Below are positions 9,111-18,316 of a stretch of 64,000 nt of DNA, piece after piece. A model generated the notes under the pieces. It had not been told where the DNA came from. It worked only from the letters and a program-made list of their open reading frames with translations, and searched no databases. Numbering within the stretch: position 1 is the first letter of the stretch; the number at the start of each line of letters is the position of its first letter. The DNA is from Rhodospirillales bacterium (lineage in GTDB: Bacteria > Pseudomonadota > Alphaproteobacteria > Rhodospirillales > SHVQ01), in the NCBI GenBank assembly GCA_009694195.1, contig SHVQ01000002.1, forward strand, positions 62,001-126,000, in the 5' to 3' direction. Both the position numbers and the translations under genes were made by a program.

Positions 9111-10579
9111 CCGACCGCTCGTCGCTCATCCCGCTGGTCGAGGCGCTGGCGAACGCGCGCGTGCTCATCGTCGGCGACGTCATGCTCGACCATTTCGTCT
9201 ACGGCTCGGTCGAGCGCATCTCGCCGGAAGCGCCGATCCCGGTGCTCCGCATCGCGCGGGAGACGGCGATGCTCGGCGGCGCCGGGAACGTCGCCCGCAA
9301 CGTCGCCGCCCTCGGCGGCCGTGTCGTGCTGATCGGGGCGATCGGCACGGATGTCGCGGGGAAGCGGGTCCGCAAGCTGGTCTCCCAGGAAACCGGCGTC
9401 ACCGACGCGCTGCTCGCGGACAAGGCGCGGAGGACGTCGACGAAGACTCGCTACTTCGGCGGCAACCAGCAGATGCTTCGTGCCGACGAGGAGACGGTGG
9501 CACCGCTGGCGCCGCGGGCGCGAAAGGCGCTCCTGCAGAAGGCACGGCAGGCGCTCCGGAAATGCGCGGTCATGGTCCTCTCCGACTATGGAAAGGGCGT
9601 CCTTCAGGACGGCGTGTCGGAGGCGTTGATCGCCATCGCGAAACGGGCAGGGAAGCCCGTCGTCGTCGATCCCAAGTCGACCGATTATCGCTGCTACCGG
9701 GGCGCCGACGTCATCACGCCCAACAGGCGTGAGCTCGCCGACGCGAGCGGGATGGCGACGGGAACCGACGCCGAGGTGGTCGCCGCGGCCGGCTCGCTCA
9801 TCCGCAAACACGCACTGCGGGCGATCATTGCTACCCGGAGCCAGGACGGCATGACTCTGGTCGCCGCGCGGTCGGCAAAAGCGAAGGCGCTCCACCTGAA
9901 AGCGGAGGCGCGCGAGGTCTTCGACGTCTCCGGCGCGGGCGACACGGTGGTTGCGACCGTCGCCGCCGCGCTCGGCGCCGGCGCGGGGCTTGCCCAAGCG
10001 GCCGCGCTCGCCAACGTGACGGCCGGGATCGTCGTCGGCAAGGTGGGCACCGCCGTCACCCATCCGGCCGAGGTGGTCGCCGCGCTTCATCATCAGGACT
10101 TGAGCAGCGCCGAAGCGAAGGTGCTGACCCTCGCGCAAGCCCTCGAGCGGGTCGAACAGTGGCGGCGGCGGGACTTGTCCGTCGGCTTCACCAACGGCTG
10201 CTTCGACCTCCTCCACCCCGGGCATGTTGCGCTTCTCCGCCAGGCGCGGCGCGCCTGCGACCGCCTGATCGTCGGCCTCAACAGCGATGCGTCGATCGCC
10301 CGGCTCAAGGGCCCGGGCCGCCCGGTGCAGCCGGAAGCCGCGCGCGCGGCCGTGCTGGCGTCGCTTGCCGCCGTCGACGCGGTCGTCATCTTCGGCGACG
10401 ACACGCCTCTTGAGTTGATCAAGGGGATTCGCCCGGATGTGCTCATCAAAGGCGCCGAGTACACGGGCAAGCTCGTGGTCGGCGCCGCCGAAGTGCGGGC
10501 CTATGGCGGCCGGGTGATCCTTGCCGACATGGTGGCCGGCCATTCGACCACCGCCACCATCGCGCGGATGGAGCGCTGA
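9107..10579 (+). CDS. hldE: bifunctional heptose 7-phosphate kinase / heptose 1-phosphate adenylyltransferase
   Basis: The 490-residue protein is full length with both HldE halves. Residues 1-330 form a PfkB-type kinase with GGAGNVARNVAALGG (57-71) and the catalytic GAGD at 276-279. Residues 355-490 form a nucleotidyltransferase with GFTNGCFDLLHPGH ending at 373. It phosphorylates and then adenylates heptose to ADP-heptose for the LPS core. The ATG at 9107 overlaps the gmhA stop, which decides the start over the upstream in-frame codons. The next gene is convergent, only 13 bp away. Confidence 0.92.
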   Translation: MTDRSSLIPLVEALANARVLIVGDVMLDHFVYGSVERISPEAPIPVLRIARETAMLGGAGNVARNVAALGGRVVLIGAIGTDVAGKRVRKLVSQETGVTDALLADKARRTSTKTRYFGGNQQMLRADEETVAPLAPRARKALLQKARQALRKCAVMVLSDYGKGVLQDGVSEALIAIAKRAGKPVVVDPKSTDYRCYRGADVITPNRRELADASGMATGTDAEVVAAAGSLIRKHALRAIIATRSQDGMTLVAARSAKAKALHLKAEAREVFDVSGAGDTVVATVAAALGAGAGLAQAAALANVTAGIVVGKVGTAVTHPAEVVAALHHQDLSSAEAKVLTLAQALERVEQWRRRDLSVGFTNGCFDLLHPGHVALLRQARRACDRLIVGLNSDASIARLKGPGRPVQPEAARAAVLASLAAVDAVVIFGDDTPLELIKGIRPDVLIKGAEYTGKLVVGAAEVRAYGGRVILADMVAGHSTTATIARMER

Positions 10580-10592
10580 ACGATCAATCCGG

Positions 10593-12593
10593 TCACTTGC
10601 CGCGTTGGTCGCCGGGGAAGGCATTTCGCGGGTCGGCTTTCGGCCGGCTCTGCTGATCGGACGAAAAGAGAAAATCGAAAATTCCCTTCTTCGGCTTCTC
10701 GGCGACCGGCGGCAGCGACCAGGCCGGAAGCGCCCGGGGCGGCAGTCCCCGGTGGGCCGCGGCCATGAAGTCCCGCCAGATCTGGGCCGGAAGCCCGCCG
10801 CCGGTGACACGCCGCATCGGCGAATCGTCGTCGTTGCCGCACCACACGCCCACCGCGAGATCGGCGCTGTAGCCGACGAACCAGGCGTCGCGGAAGTTCT
10901 GGCTCGTGCCGGTCTTGCCGGCGAGCGGCCGCTCTTGGCCCCGCGGCATCTGGGCCTGGCGGCCCGTCCCGTATTCGATCACGGAGGCGAGCATGCGGCC
11001 CATCGTACCGACGTGATGGGCGTCGGCCACGCGCCCGGCGCCGTCGCCCATCCGGCGGTAGAGAACAGCGCCCTCGCGGGTTCGAATCTCCTCGATCCCA
11101 TAGGGCCAGACGCCGAAGCCGCCGCTCGCGAAGACGCCATAGGCGCTCGTCAATTCAAGCAGCGTTGTTTCCGCGGTCCCGAGCGCGAGGCTTGGGGTCG
11201 GCTTGATGTCGGCGGTGATGCCGAGGCGCTTGGCCGCGGCGATGACGCGGGTGCGCCCGACCTTCTCGGCTAAGTCGACGGCAACGGTATTGACCGAATA
11301 GGCGAGCGCTTCGTCGAGACGCATGGCGCCGCGAAAGCCGTCGTCGAAGTTGCGCGGCTGATAGCCGTCGATACGGATCGGGCTGTCGGTGACGGGGGTC
11401 GACGGCGTGAAGCCTGCCTCAAGGGCCGCCAGGTAGACGATCGGCTTGAAGGCGGAGCCCGGCTGGCGGACGGCCTGCGTCGCGCGGTTGAATTGGCTCT
11501 CGGCGTAGCTGCGGCCGCCGACCATGGCGCGGATGGCGCCCGTCGGCGTGAGCGCGAGCAGCGCCGCTTCCTCGACGGTCTGTTTCTGGCCTTCGCGATC
11601 GAGGGTCAAATCGACGATCGCCTCGGCCTGGCGCTGGAGCGCGGGATCAAGCGTGGTGCGGATGACAAGGTCGCGGTCGAGCGAGCCCGCGTAACCGGGC
11701 ACCTGGTCGAGCACCCAGTCGGCGAAATGGCGGGCGAGCCCGCTCGGCCGCGGGCGCCCGGCCATCTGCGAGCCGACCCGCGCGGCGGCTTGCGCCTCCT
11801 GTTGCGAAAGGAGGCCGGCGGCGACCATGTTGTCGAGAACGCGGCTCGTGCGTTTGGCGGCAAGCTCCGGGTCCTTGTGCGGGTTGTAGCGCGAGGGCGC
11901 TTTCAGAAGGCCCGCCAGCATCGCCGATTCGAAGGTGTTGAGCGTGCGCGCGGAGCGCCCGAAGTATCGCTGCGCCGCCGCCTCGACGCCGTAGGTGCCG
12001 GCCCCGAAATAGACGCGGTTGAGATAGATCGTGAGGATCTGGTCCTTGGTGAGCCTGCGCTCCAGCCAGACGGCGAGCATCACTTCCTGAACCTTGCGCT
12101 TGAATTTGCGCTCGGAAGTCAGGAACAGGTTCTTCGCCGCCTGTTGGGTGATCGTGCTTCCCCCCTGCACGATCCGGCCGGACTTGAGATTGACGACGGC
12201 GGCGCGGACAAGCCCGACGGGATCGATCCCGAAGTGGGAATAGAAGCGCCGATCTTCGGTCGCGATCACGGCCCGCGGCAGAGCCTTCGGCAGGTCCTGA
12301 AGCTGCATCGGGGGGCCGTAGAGATCGCCGATGGTGACGAGCTCCGTGCCGTCCGCCGCCAGCAATGTCACGGCCGGGCGCCGACGCGCTTCCATCGCCG
12401 CGTCGACATCCGGAAGGTCCGTCGCAAAAAGCACAACGACGCCAACGGCGCCGATGAGCACCCAAACGCCCGCGATGGCGGTCCCATAGGCGAGGCGGCG
12501 GAGCAGGCGACCACGCCAGCTCTTGCCTCGGGGTTTTGAGGCGGCTGGAGATCTTTGGGGTGCTTTCAAAGGGCCGCGCGGTGCGTCGGTCAT
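10593..12593 (-). CDS. penicillin-binding protein 1A-type transglycosylase/transpeptidase
   Basis: The 666-residue class A PBP has a short basic N-terminus and one membrane anchor (about 35-57). The glycosyltransferase domain has the catalytic Glu in ATEDRRFYSHFGID (E113) and QGGSTITQQ. The transpeptidase domain has SAFK (S380-K383), YSVN (432-435) and KTGTS (560-564). It polymerises and crosslinks peptidoglycan in the periplasm. At 666 residues it is shorter than classic MrcA (about 850) and lacks the extra OB-type insert. It lies 36 bp downstream of the Ldh-family gene on the same strand and may be co-transcribed with it. Confidence 0.9.
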   Translation of the reverse strand: MTDAPRGPLKAPQRSPAASKPRGKSWRGRLLRRLAYGTAIAGVWVLIGAVGVVVLFATDLPDVDAAMEARRRPAVTLLAADGTELVTIGDLYGPPMQLQDLPKALPRAVIATEDRRFYSHFGIDPVGLVRAAVVNLKSGRIVQGGSTITQQAAKNLFLTSERKFKRKVQEVMLAVWLERRLTKDQILTIYLNRVYFGAGTYGVEAAAQRYFGRSARTLNTFESAMLAGLLKAPSRYNPHKDPELAAKRTSRVLDNMVAAGLLSQQEAQAAARVGSQMAGRPRPSGLARHFADWVLDQVPGYAGSLDRDLVIRTTLDPALQRQAEAIVDLTLDREGQKQTVEEAALLALTPTGAIRAMVGGRSYAESQFNRATQAVRQPGSAFKPIVYLAALEAGFTPSTPVTDSPIRIDGYQPRNFDDGFRGAMRLDEALAYSVNTVAVDLAEKVGRTRVIAAAKRLGITADIKPTPSLALGTAETTLLELTSAYGVFASGGFGVWPYGIEEIRTREGAVLYRRMGDGAGRVADAHHVGTMGRMLASVIEYGTGRQAQMPRGQERPLAGKTGTSQNFRDAWFVGYSADLAVGVWCGNDDDSPMRRVTGGGLPAQIWRDFMAAAHRGLPPRALPAWSLPPVAEKPKKGIFDFLFSSDQQSRPKADPRNAFPGDQRGK

Positions 12594-12629
12594 CGCTCCA
12601 TGTTTCGTGCCGCCATGGTTATGAAAAGC

Positions 12630-13664
12630 TTAACGGGCGATCGGTGGCGCGGGCTCCGCGTATCCCAAAATTCTTTCATGGAGGGAACGGTCCACCTGGA
12701 CGCCTTCGGCCTCCGCACGCGCGCGGGCGACACGGCGGCGGTCGCCGGGGAGCCGCGTCCCCGCTTGCGCGAGGATCGCCTCCGCGACCTCCTCCACGCG
12801 ATCAGGGAGCGCTTCGCCGCAAAAGAAAGCCGGATCGATCGCGATAAAGAACTGCCCGGTGCGCGGCGCCCCGCCGGTCTTGTCGGTAAATGAGGAGGCC
12901 TCGTGGGAAAACCGGGATCCCGTGAGGGCGGCGGCCATGACTTCGACCATCAACGCGACCATGGCCCCCTTGTACCCGCCGGCTGGTGCCAGCGTGCCGC
13001 CGCCAAGCACGGCCTTCGGGTCCGTGGTCGGCTTTCCCTCTGTGTCGAAGCCCCAGCTGTCCGGGATGGGCTCTCCACGCTCGAGGCAGAGCAGCACTTC
13101 GCCCCGCGCGACCAAGCTCGAGGATTGATCGATCACGATCGGCGGTCCCGACCGCCGGGGTGCCGCGCAGGCGATGGGATTGGTCCCGAAGAGCGGCTTC
13201 CGGCCGCCCCACGGCGCCAGCACTTTCGGCGAGTTGACGAAAGCGAGACCGATCAGACCCGCCTCCGCCAGTCGCTCGACATGGTGGCCGATGACGCCCG
13301 CATTGTAGGAGTTGGTGACGGACGCCGAGGCGATCCCCGTCCGCCGGGCCATCGGGACGAGCTCGGAAAGGGCGAGGTCGATGGCCGGGTGCGCAAATCC
13401 GGTCCGCGCGTCGACCAGCAATGCCGCGGGACCAAGCGCACGAGACGTCGGAGTAGCATGGCCGTCGACCTTGCCTATGCGCGCGTGCGCGCAATAGCCT
13501 GGTAGACGAACGAGACCGCTGTTCAAGATACCCTCGGCCTCGGCGGCGACGATCGAGTGGGCGACGGGAATCGCGTTCCGTTCGCACGTGTTGCTCGCGA
13601 GAAGGACCCGGCGGGTGAGCGCCTCCACGTCCGCAAGCGTGAGGCGCACGGTCTCACGCGTCAT
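12630..13664 (-). CDS. malate/L-lactate dehydrogenase-family (Ldh_2) NAD(P)-dependent oxidoreductase
   Basis: The 344-residue protein matches the Ldh_2 family, which is unrelated to classical lactate dehydrogenase. Typical segments are the N-terminal helix with GLVRLPGYC, the SYNAGVIGHHVERLAEAG stretch, and KVLAPWGGRKPLFGTNPIACA. GGYKGAMVALMVE precedes the C-terminal part. Family members reduce 2-oxo acids such as pyruvate, oxaloacetate, ureidoglycolate-type or 2,3-diketo substrates; the substrate here is not evident. ATG 13664 overlaps the stop of the upstream protease gene (ATGA), indicating translational coupling. Confidence 0.82.
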   Translation of the reverse strand: MTRETVRLTLADVEALTRRVLLASNTCERNAIPVAHSIVAAEAEGILNSGLVRLPGYCAHARIGKVDGHATPTSRALGPAALLVDARTGFAHPAIDLALSELVPMARRTGIASASVTNSYNAGVIGHHVERLAEAGLIGLAFVNSPKVLAPWGGRKPLFGTNPIACAAPRRSGPPIVIDQSSSLVARGEVLLCLERGEPIPDSWGFDTEGKPTTDPKAVLGGGTLAPAGGYKGAMVALMVEVMAAALTGSRFSHEASSFTDKTGGAPRTGQFFIAIDPAFFCGEALPDRVEEVAEAILAQAGTRLPGDRRRVARARAEAEGVQVDRSLHERILGYAEPAPPIAR

Positions 13665-14671
13665 GGCTGCACTTCGAAGGTCGACTTCACGGGGACGCCG
13701 TCGCGGACGACGGCGATTTCGAAGCGGTCGCCCGGGCGATGGAGACCGATCGCGCTCGCGACGTCGGCGGTTTTTCGGATCCGCCGACCGGCGATCGTGG
13801 TCACGACGTCGCCCACTTTGATGCCGGCCGTCGCGGCGGCGTTTCCGGGCTCGATGCGGCTCACGCGAACGCCGGCTTGCGTCTCGCGCGCGTCCTCCGC
13901 GAGCGGCTCGACGACGAATCCGGGACGGCCCCGGAGCACGCGGCCGTGCGCCTTCAGGTCGTCGACCACGCGCATGACGAGGCGGGAGGACGCCGCGAAG
14001 TTGATCCCGATGTTGGCGTCGCTCTCCTTCGTGAAAATGGCCGATACGAGCCCCACCAGACGGCCTTCGGAATCGAACAGCGCGCCGCCCGATCCGCCCG
14101 GGTTGATGGGGGCGTCCGTCTGGATGAAGTCCTCGATCGGGTTGAAGCCGGTGCCCGTGCGCCTGAGGGCCGAGACGACGCCGCAGGTGACGGAGAGGCC
14201 GAGCCCGAACTGGTTCCCGACCGCGCAGACGCGGCTCGCCAGCGGCGGCTCGCCGCCCATGCGCAAGACCGGAAGATCGGCGTCGATCTGCAGGAGCGCG
14301 ATATCGGTCGGGGCATCGCGGCCGAGAATGCGGGCCGGGAGCTGGCGGCCGTCTTCCAGCCTGACCGTGACGCGCTCGGCGCGGCCGAGAACGTGCACGT
14401 TGGTCGCGATGTAGCCCCCGGGCAGAACGGCGACGCCGCTCCCTTCCGGGTGCTTCGGCGCACCTTCAACTGGAGCGGCGCCTTTCGGCTTTGCCGGCCA
14501 ATCGGGAAGGACGCTGACGACGGATTGCAAAGCATCCGGCGAAAACGCCGCAGCCGCGCGGCCGGCAAGCGCGGCAGCAAGGAGAACGAGCGCCACCAGC
14601 CGGGCGGCGGCGTAAATGGGTGGAAACAGCCGTGTGGAAGGACGTAAAACCATTCGTCGCGGTTTTATCAT
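13661..14671 (-). CDS. exported trypsin-like serine protease with PDZ domain (DegP/HtrA type)
   Basis: The 336-residue product begins with a basic stretch and a hydrophobic segment (about 20-42) ending AAAAF, a likely signal peptide. The chymotrypsin fold has His93 (TNVHVLG), Asp123 (TDIALLQ) and Ser194 in NPGGSGGALFD. A single PDZ domain follows (about 240-330). This is the architecture of periplasmic DegP/DegS-like quality-control proteases with one PDZ. Two starts are possible: ATG 14671, with GGAGG unusually close, and ATG 14653, six codons in. The gene overlaps the Ldh-family gene by 4 bp and diverges from the D-cysteine desulfhydrase over 60 bp. Confidence 0.85.
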   Translation of the reverse strand: MIKPRRMVLRPSTRLFPPIYAAARLVALVLLAAALAGRAAAAFSPDALQSVVSVLPDWPAKPKGAAPVEGAPKHPEGSGVAVLPGGYIATNVHVLGRAERVTVRLEDGRQLPARILGRDAPTDIALLQIDADLPVLRMGGEPPLASRVCAVGNQFGLGLSVTCGVVSALRRTGTGFNPIEDFIQTDAPINPGGSGGALFDSEGRLVGLVSAIFTKESDANIGINFAASSRLVMRVVDDLKAHGRVLRGRPGFVVEPLAEDARETQAGVRVSRIEPGNAAATAGIKVGDVVTTIAGRRIRKTADVASAIGLHRPGDRFEIAVVRDGVPVKSTFEVQP

Positions 14672-14731
14672 GGCCTCCGGGGGGGCGCGCGGCAAATTTC
14701 GACGTGGTAAGTTCTTGATCGGAGGCCCCCG

Positions 14732-15769
14732 ATGGCGGTTTCGCTCACTGCCAAGTTCCCGCGCGTCACGCTCGCCCACGCGCCGACGCCGCTCGAACCC
14801 ATGCCCCATCTCAGCCGTCTCCTCGGCGGGCCCAAGCTGTATGTGAAGCGGGATGACTGCACGGGTCTCTTCCTCGGCGGCAACAAGGCCCGTCAGCTCG
14901 AGTATTACTTCGGCGCCGCGCTGGCGGAGGGGGCCGACACCGTGCTGACCACCGGCGCGGTCCAGTCCAATCATGCGCGCCAGACAGCGGCGGCGGCCCG
15001 CAAGCTCGGACTTGGGTGCGAGATTCAGCTCGAGAACCGCGTCTCCGGCATGGCGCCCGAATATTACAATCTCTCGGGCAACGTCCTCCTTTACCGGCTG
15101 CTCGGCGTTCCCATTCACACGTACCCCGTCGGCGAGGACGAGGAAGGCGCCGACGCCCAGCTCGAAGGCATCGCGGCCGGGATCCGCGATCGAGGAGGCA
15201 AGCCCTACATCATCCCGCTCGCCGCCCGCCATCCGCCGCTCGGCGCGCTCGGCTACGTCGACGCGATGGCCGAGACGCTGGAGCAAGCCCGCGCGCAGAA
15301 GATCGAAATCGACGCGATCGTGCTGCCGACCGGCAGCGCCGCCACCCACGCGGGAACGCTCGCCGGCCTTCGCGCCCTCGGGAGCCGGACCAAGGTCTTC
15401 GGCATCTGCATCCGGCGGAACGCGGCCCTGCAATCGGAGCGCGTGCTTGCGCGCACGCGCGCGGCGGCGAAGCTTCTGGGAACCGAGCATACGATCGGGA
15501 ACGCCGACGTCTGGGTGACCGACGACTATCTCGGGCCCGGCTACGGCCTGCCGACGCCCGGGATGATGGAAGCGACGGAGCTGGCCGCGCAGACCGAGGC
15601 GCTGCTCGTCGACCCCGTCTACACCGGCAAGGCGATGGCCGGGCTCATCGGCCTCGTCCGCAAGGGCCACTTTAAACCCTCGGACACGGTCGTCTTCCTC
15701 CACACGGGTGGCATCCCCTCCCTTTTCGGATATCAAGCGGTGTTCGGCCACGAGCCTGTGCGCCCGTGA
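14732..15769 (+). CDS. D-cysteine desulfhydrase / ACC deaminase-family PLP enzyme
   Basis: The 345-residue fold-type II PLP enzyme has the PLP lysine in FLGGNKARQLE (K52) and GAVQSNHARQTAAAARKLG, both typical of D-cysteine desulfhydrase. FLHTGGIPSLFGY at the C-terminus supplies the phosphate-binding Gly-rich turn. The family degrades D-cysteine to pyruvate, sulfide and ammonia; L-cysteate sulfo-lyase and ACC deaminase are close relatives and cannot be excluded. GGAGG seven bases before ATG 14732 fixes the start. The stop overlaps the GTG of the next gene (GTGA). Confidence 0.85.
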   Translation: MAVSLTAKFPRVTLAHAPTPLEPMPHLSRLLGGPKLYVKRDDCTGLFLGGNKARQLEYYFGAALAEGADTVLTTGAVQSNHARQTAAAARKLGLGCEIQLENRVSGMAPEYYNLSGNVLLYRLLGVPIHTYPVGEDEEGADAQLEGIAAGIRDRGGKPYIIPLAARHPPLGALGYVDAMAETLEQARAQKIEIDAIVLPTGSAATHAGTLAGLRALGSRTKVFGICIRRNAALQSERVLARTRAAAKLLGTEHTIGNADVWVTDDYLGPGYGLPTPGMMEATELAAQTEALLVDPVYTGKAMAGLIGLVRKGHFKPSDTVVFLHTGGIPSLFGYQAVFGHEPVRP

Positions 15770-16242
15770 AGTTCCTGAAAACCATTCGTCTCGACGCGTC
15801 GGACGCGAACGTCTTTCCGCGCGCGGCCGAGGCGGAGGAATGGGCGGTGACCGGCACCTTTGCGTTCGCCGAAGGCGACGTGGCGGCGTTGCGCGGCAAG
15901 GAGAGCCTCGCCTTCAAGACGGGCTGGCTCGGTATCCGGTCGTTCGGCCGGGCGACTCTCGTCCAAGTCACGACGATCACGGAGGCCGAGCGCGAAGCCG
16001 TGGTCGAGGCCTTGGCCACGCATCTCATGGCCGAATACGGGGCCCCGGACGCCGCGGCGGCGAGGGGCGCCGCGCAGGACGAGGTCGCGTATGCCGCCGG
16101 CCTCGCGGACCACGCCTTGGGAACGCTGCTGGCGATCGAGCGCGAGGCCGCCACGGACGGCATCCGCGAGCGCATCCGCGCGATTCCCAGGCCCGAGGGC
16201 GGCCACGCCCGCATTTGGACCATCGTCGACGACGAATCTTAA
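15766..16242 (+). CDS. DUF6505-type conserved protein
   Basis: This 158-residue protein begins at a GTG overlapping the upstream stop. It resembles a small alphaproteobacterial family of unknown function that I recognise as DUF6505 (opening MKFLKTIRLDASD, with EWAVTGTFAF). No membrane segment, signal peptide or catalytic motif is visible. The protein is acidic with an alanine-rich middle helix. Translational coupling to the D-cysteine desulfhydrase suggests a shared transcript, but nothing in the sequence links the functions. The family assignment is from memory and moderately sure. Confidence 0.65.
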   Translation: MKFLKTIRLDASDANVFPRAAEAEEWAVTGTFAFAEGDVAALRGKESLAFKTGWLGIRSFGRATLVQVTTITEAEREAVVEALATHLMAEYGAPDAAAARGAAQDEVAYAAGLADHALGTLLAIEREAATDGIRERIRAIPRPEGGHARIWTIVDDES

Positions 16243-16388
16243 GAAATGTCCGCTTTCCTGAGGCATTTACGTGTTGAAGCGGGGCGCGCTTTCCCGCTAG
16301 CTTGGGCAAATGTCGGGGCATTCCAGGGTCTTCGGCCGCTCCGCGCGGCCGGAAATCGGCCCTGGGTCGGCGTCCCAGGGGGTCTGAC

Positions 16389-17312
16389 GTGACAATACGG
16401 TTCTTGGCTGCTGGGCGCCTGCTTCTGCTGGCGGCCATGGCGACGACGGGGTTGGGCGCCGCGGGTGCCCAGGCCGCCTCCGCCTCGACCCTCTACGACA
16501 TGAGCGTCTTTCTCAACCAGCCCCATCCGTTCGCCGCCCCGCCCAGCACGGCCCAGGCAAGCCCGCCACCGGCACTGCCGACCGTGCAAGCCGCTCCCAA
16601 GGGGGACGAGGCGCCGGAGAAGCGCCCGGCGGGCGAGTCGGGAGAAGCGTCCAGCGACGACGATCCGCTCGAGCCCGTGAACCGGTTCTTCTTCGGTTTC
16701 AACGAGTATCTGCAGGAGTACCTGCTCCGCCACGTGGCCCGGGCCTACCTCGACTACGTTCACTCCGGCGTCCGCGATTCGATCGGCAACTTCTTCCATA
16801 ACCTCCGCAGCCCGGTCATTCTCGCGAACGACGTTCTTCAGCTCGAGGGAAAGCGGGCCTTCGAGACGGCGGCCCGCGCCGGCGTCAACACCACGCTCGG
16901 CGTCGGCGGCTTCTTCGATGTCGCCAAGTCGTGGTTCCAGATCGAGAAGCACAACGAGGACTTCGGCCAGACCCTCGGCGCGTGGGGCGTCGGCGAAATG
17001 GTGTATTTGGTGTTGCCGGTGCTGGGGCCGTCGAGTCCCCGGGATGCGATCGGAAAATACGTGGTCGATTCCTACTTCGATCCGCTCGGGATGTATCTTT
17101 CCAACACCGATCGCGAATGGGTCACGTGGGCCCAGTTCGGCATCGAAGGGCTGCACGATTACGCGAGCATCTTGGACGAGCTCGACTCGATCCGGAAGAC
17201 GTCGATCGACTTCTACGCGGCCGTGCGAAGCCTCTACCGCCAGAAGCGCGAGGCCGACATCCGGAACGGCGCCGCGTCGCCGCTGCCCAGCCTCAATTAC
17301 GACATCGAATAA
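16389..17312 (+). CDS. mlaA: MlaA/VacJ-family phospholipid transport protein
   Basis: The 307-residue protein matches MlaA: DDPLEPVNRFFFGFNEYLQEYLLRH (starting near residue 96), then LRSPVILANDVLQ and FGQTLGAWGVGEMVYLVLPVLGPSSPRD. MlaA removes mislocalised phospholipids from the outer membrane outer leaflet with OmpC and the MlaBCDEF system. The GTG start at 16389 gives a signal peptide (residues 1-31) and follows AGGGGG. There is no lipobox cysteine in the signal region, so it would be a soluble or non-lipidated form, unlike E. coli MlaA. A 60-residue Pro/Ala/Glu-rich linker separates signal and domain. No other mla gene is nearby. Confidence 0.85.
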   Translation: MTIRFLAAGRLLLLAAMATTGLGAAGAQAASASTLYDMSVFLNQPHPFAAPPSTAQASPPPALPTVQAAPKGDEAPEKRPAGESGEASSDDDPLEPVNRFFFGFNEYLQEYLLRHVARAYLDYVHSGVRDSIGNFFHNLRSPVILANDVLQLEGKRAFETAARAGVNTTLGVGGFFDVAKSWFQIEKHNEDFGQTLGAWGVGEMVYLVLPVLGPSSPRDAIGKYVVDSYFDPLGMYLSNTDREWVTWAQFGIEGLHDYASILDELDSIRKTSIDFYAAVRSLYRQKREADIRNGAASPLPSLNYDIE

Positions 17313-17364
17313 CGACGACGACGTTTGTCGCGCGACCGCCGGTTGACGTAGGATCGGCCTCGCG

Positions 17365-18222
17365 ATGCCGAAGAAACGCCCACCACAGCGGCTTTATTAC
17401 GCCAACGGCCGGTGGACCGAGGAGCAGCCGATGCTGCTGGGCCCGCGGCACCACGCGGTCTGGCAAGGCTCAGTCGTCTTCGACGGCGCGCGGTCGATCC
17501 AGGGGCGGCTCCCGGACGTCGCCCGCCATTCGGCGCGGGTAGTGGAGAGCGCGAAGCGCTTGGGCCTCGCGCCGGCGCTCGACGGCGCCGAAATCGAAGC
17601 CCTCATCCGGAAAGGGGCGCGGCGATTTCCGAAGACGGTCGATCTTTACATCTGCCCGATGTTCTACGCCGAGGAGGGCTTCGTCCGCCCCGATCCCAAG
17701 AGCACCCGGTTCGTCCTCGGGCTCTACGAATCGCCGCTGCCGAAGATCACGGGGTTCTCCGCCTGCCGGTCGAGTTTCCGCAGGCCCGCCCGCGACATGG
17801 CCCCGACCGACGCGAAGGCCGCGTGCCTCTATCCCAATATCGCGCGCTCGCTGCAGGAGGCGGCCGACAAGGGCTTCGACACGGCCGTCATCCTCGATCC
17901 CCTGGGCAACGTCGCCGAGTTCTCGTTCACCAATCTCTTCCTTGCAAAAAAGGGCGTCGTCGCGACCCCGGCGCCGAACGGGACCTTCCTCGACGGCATC
18001 ACCCGCCAGCGGGTGATCGGGCTTCTGTGGAGCGCCGGCGTTGCCGTGGAGGAGCGCACCGTCGCGTTCGAGGAGCTCCTCGCCGCCGACGAGATATTCG
18101 CGACCGGCAACTACGCGAAGGTGCAGCCCTGCACGCGGATCGAAAAGAGAAAGCTGAGACCGGGCCCGGTGTTCCGGAAAGCAAGGAGGCTTTATATGGA
18201 ATTCGTGGAGGTGTCCGCGTAG
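17365..18222 (+). CDS. class IV PLP aminotransferase (branched-chain aminotransferase-like)
   Basis: The 285-residue protein has the class IV pattern: GSVVFDGARSI early, the Schiff-base lysine in TDAKAACLYPN (K151), EFSFTNLFLAKKGVVATPA, and FLDGITRQRVIGL. It is about 20 residues shorter than typical IlvE. Family members are branched-chain transaminases, D-amino acid transaminases and aminodeoxychorismate lyase, and the substrate is not decided by the motifs seen. It starts at ATG 17365, 52 bp after mlaA. It is the last GC-rich housekeeping-like gene before the accessory islet at 18.2-19.3 kb. Confidence 0.82.
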   Translation: MPKKRPPQRLYYANGRWTEEQPMLLGPRHHAVWQGSVVFDGARSIQGRLPDVARHSARVVESAKRLGLAPALDGAEIEALIRKGARRFPKTVDLYICPMFYAEEGFVRPDPKSTRFVLGLYESPLPKITGFSACRSSFRRPARDMAPTDAKAACLYPNIARSLQEAADKGFDTAVILDPLGNVAEFSFTNLFLAKKGVVATPAPNGTFLDGITRQRVIGLLWSAGVAVEERTVAFEELLAADEIFATGNYAKVQPCTRIEKRKLRPGPVFRKARRLYMEFVEVSA

Positions 18223-18260
18223 ACGTTTCCCTACATCCCGATATCCCCCACGTATTCAAG

Positions 18261-18298
18261 TTGAACAGGGCCTAAGCAGTGTTATATTTGTCATACAC
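18261..18298 (+). promoter_or_regulatory. promoter and probable operator of the toxin-antitoxin pair
   Basis: TTGAAC (18261-18266) and TATATT (18283-18288) are separated by 16 bp. Overlapping the -10 box is an imperfect palindrome, GTGTTATATTTGTCATACAC (18279-18298). Type II antitoxins commonly bind such a site to autoregulate. The antitoxin ATG follows at 18317 after an AGAGGTG ribosome site. Confidence 0.5.
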
Positions 18299-18316
18299 AG
18301 CGTAGAGGTGAACGCC

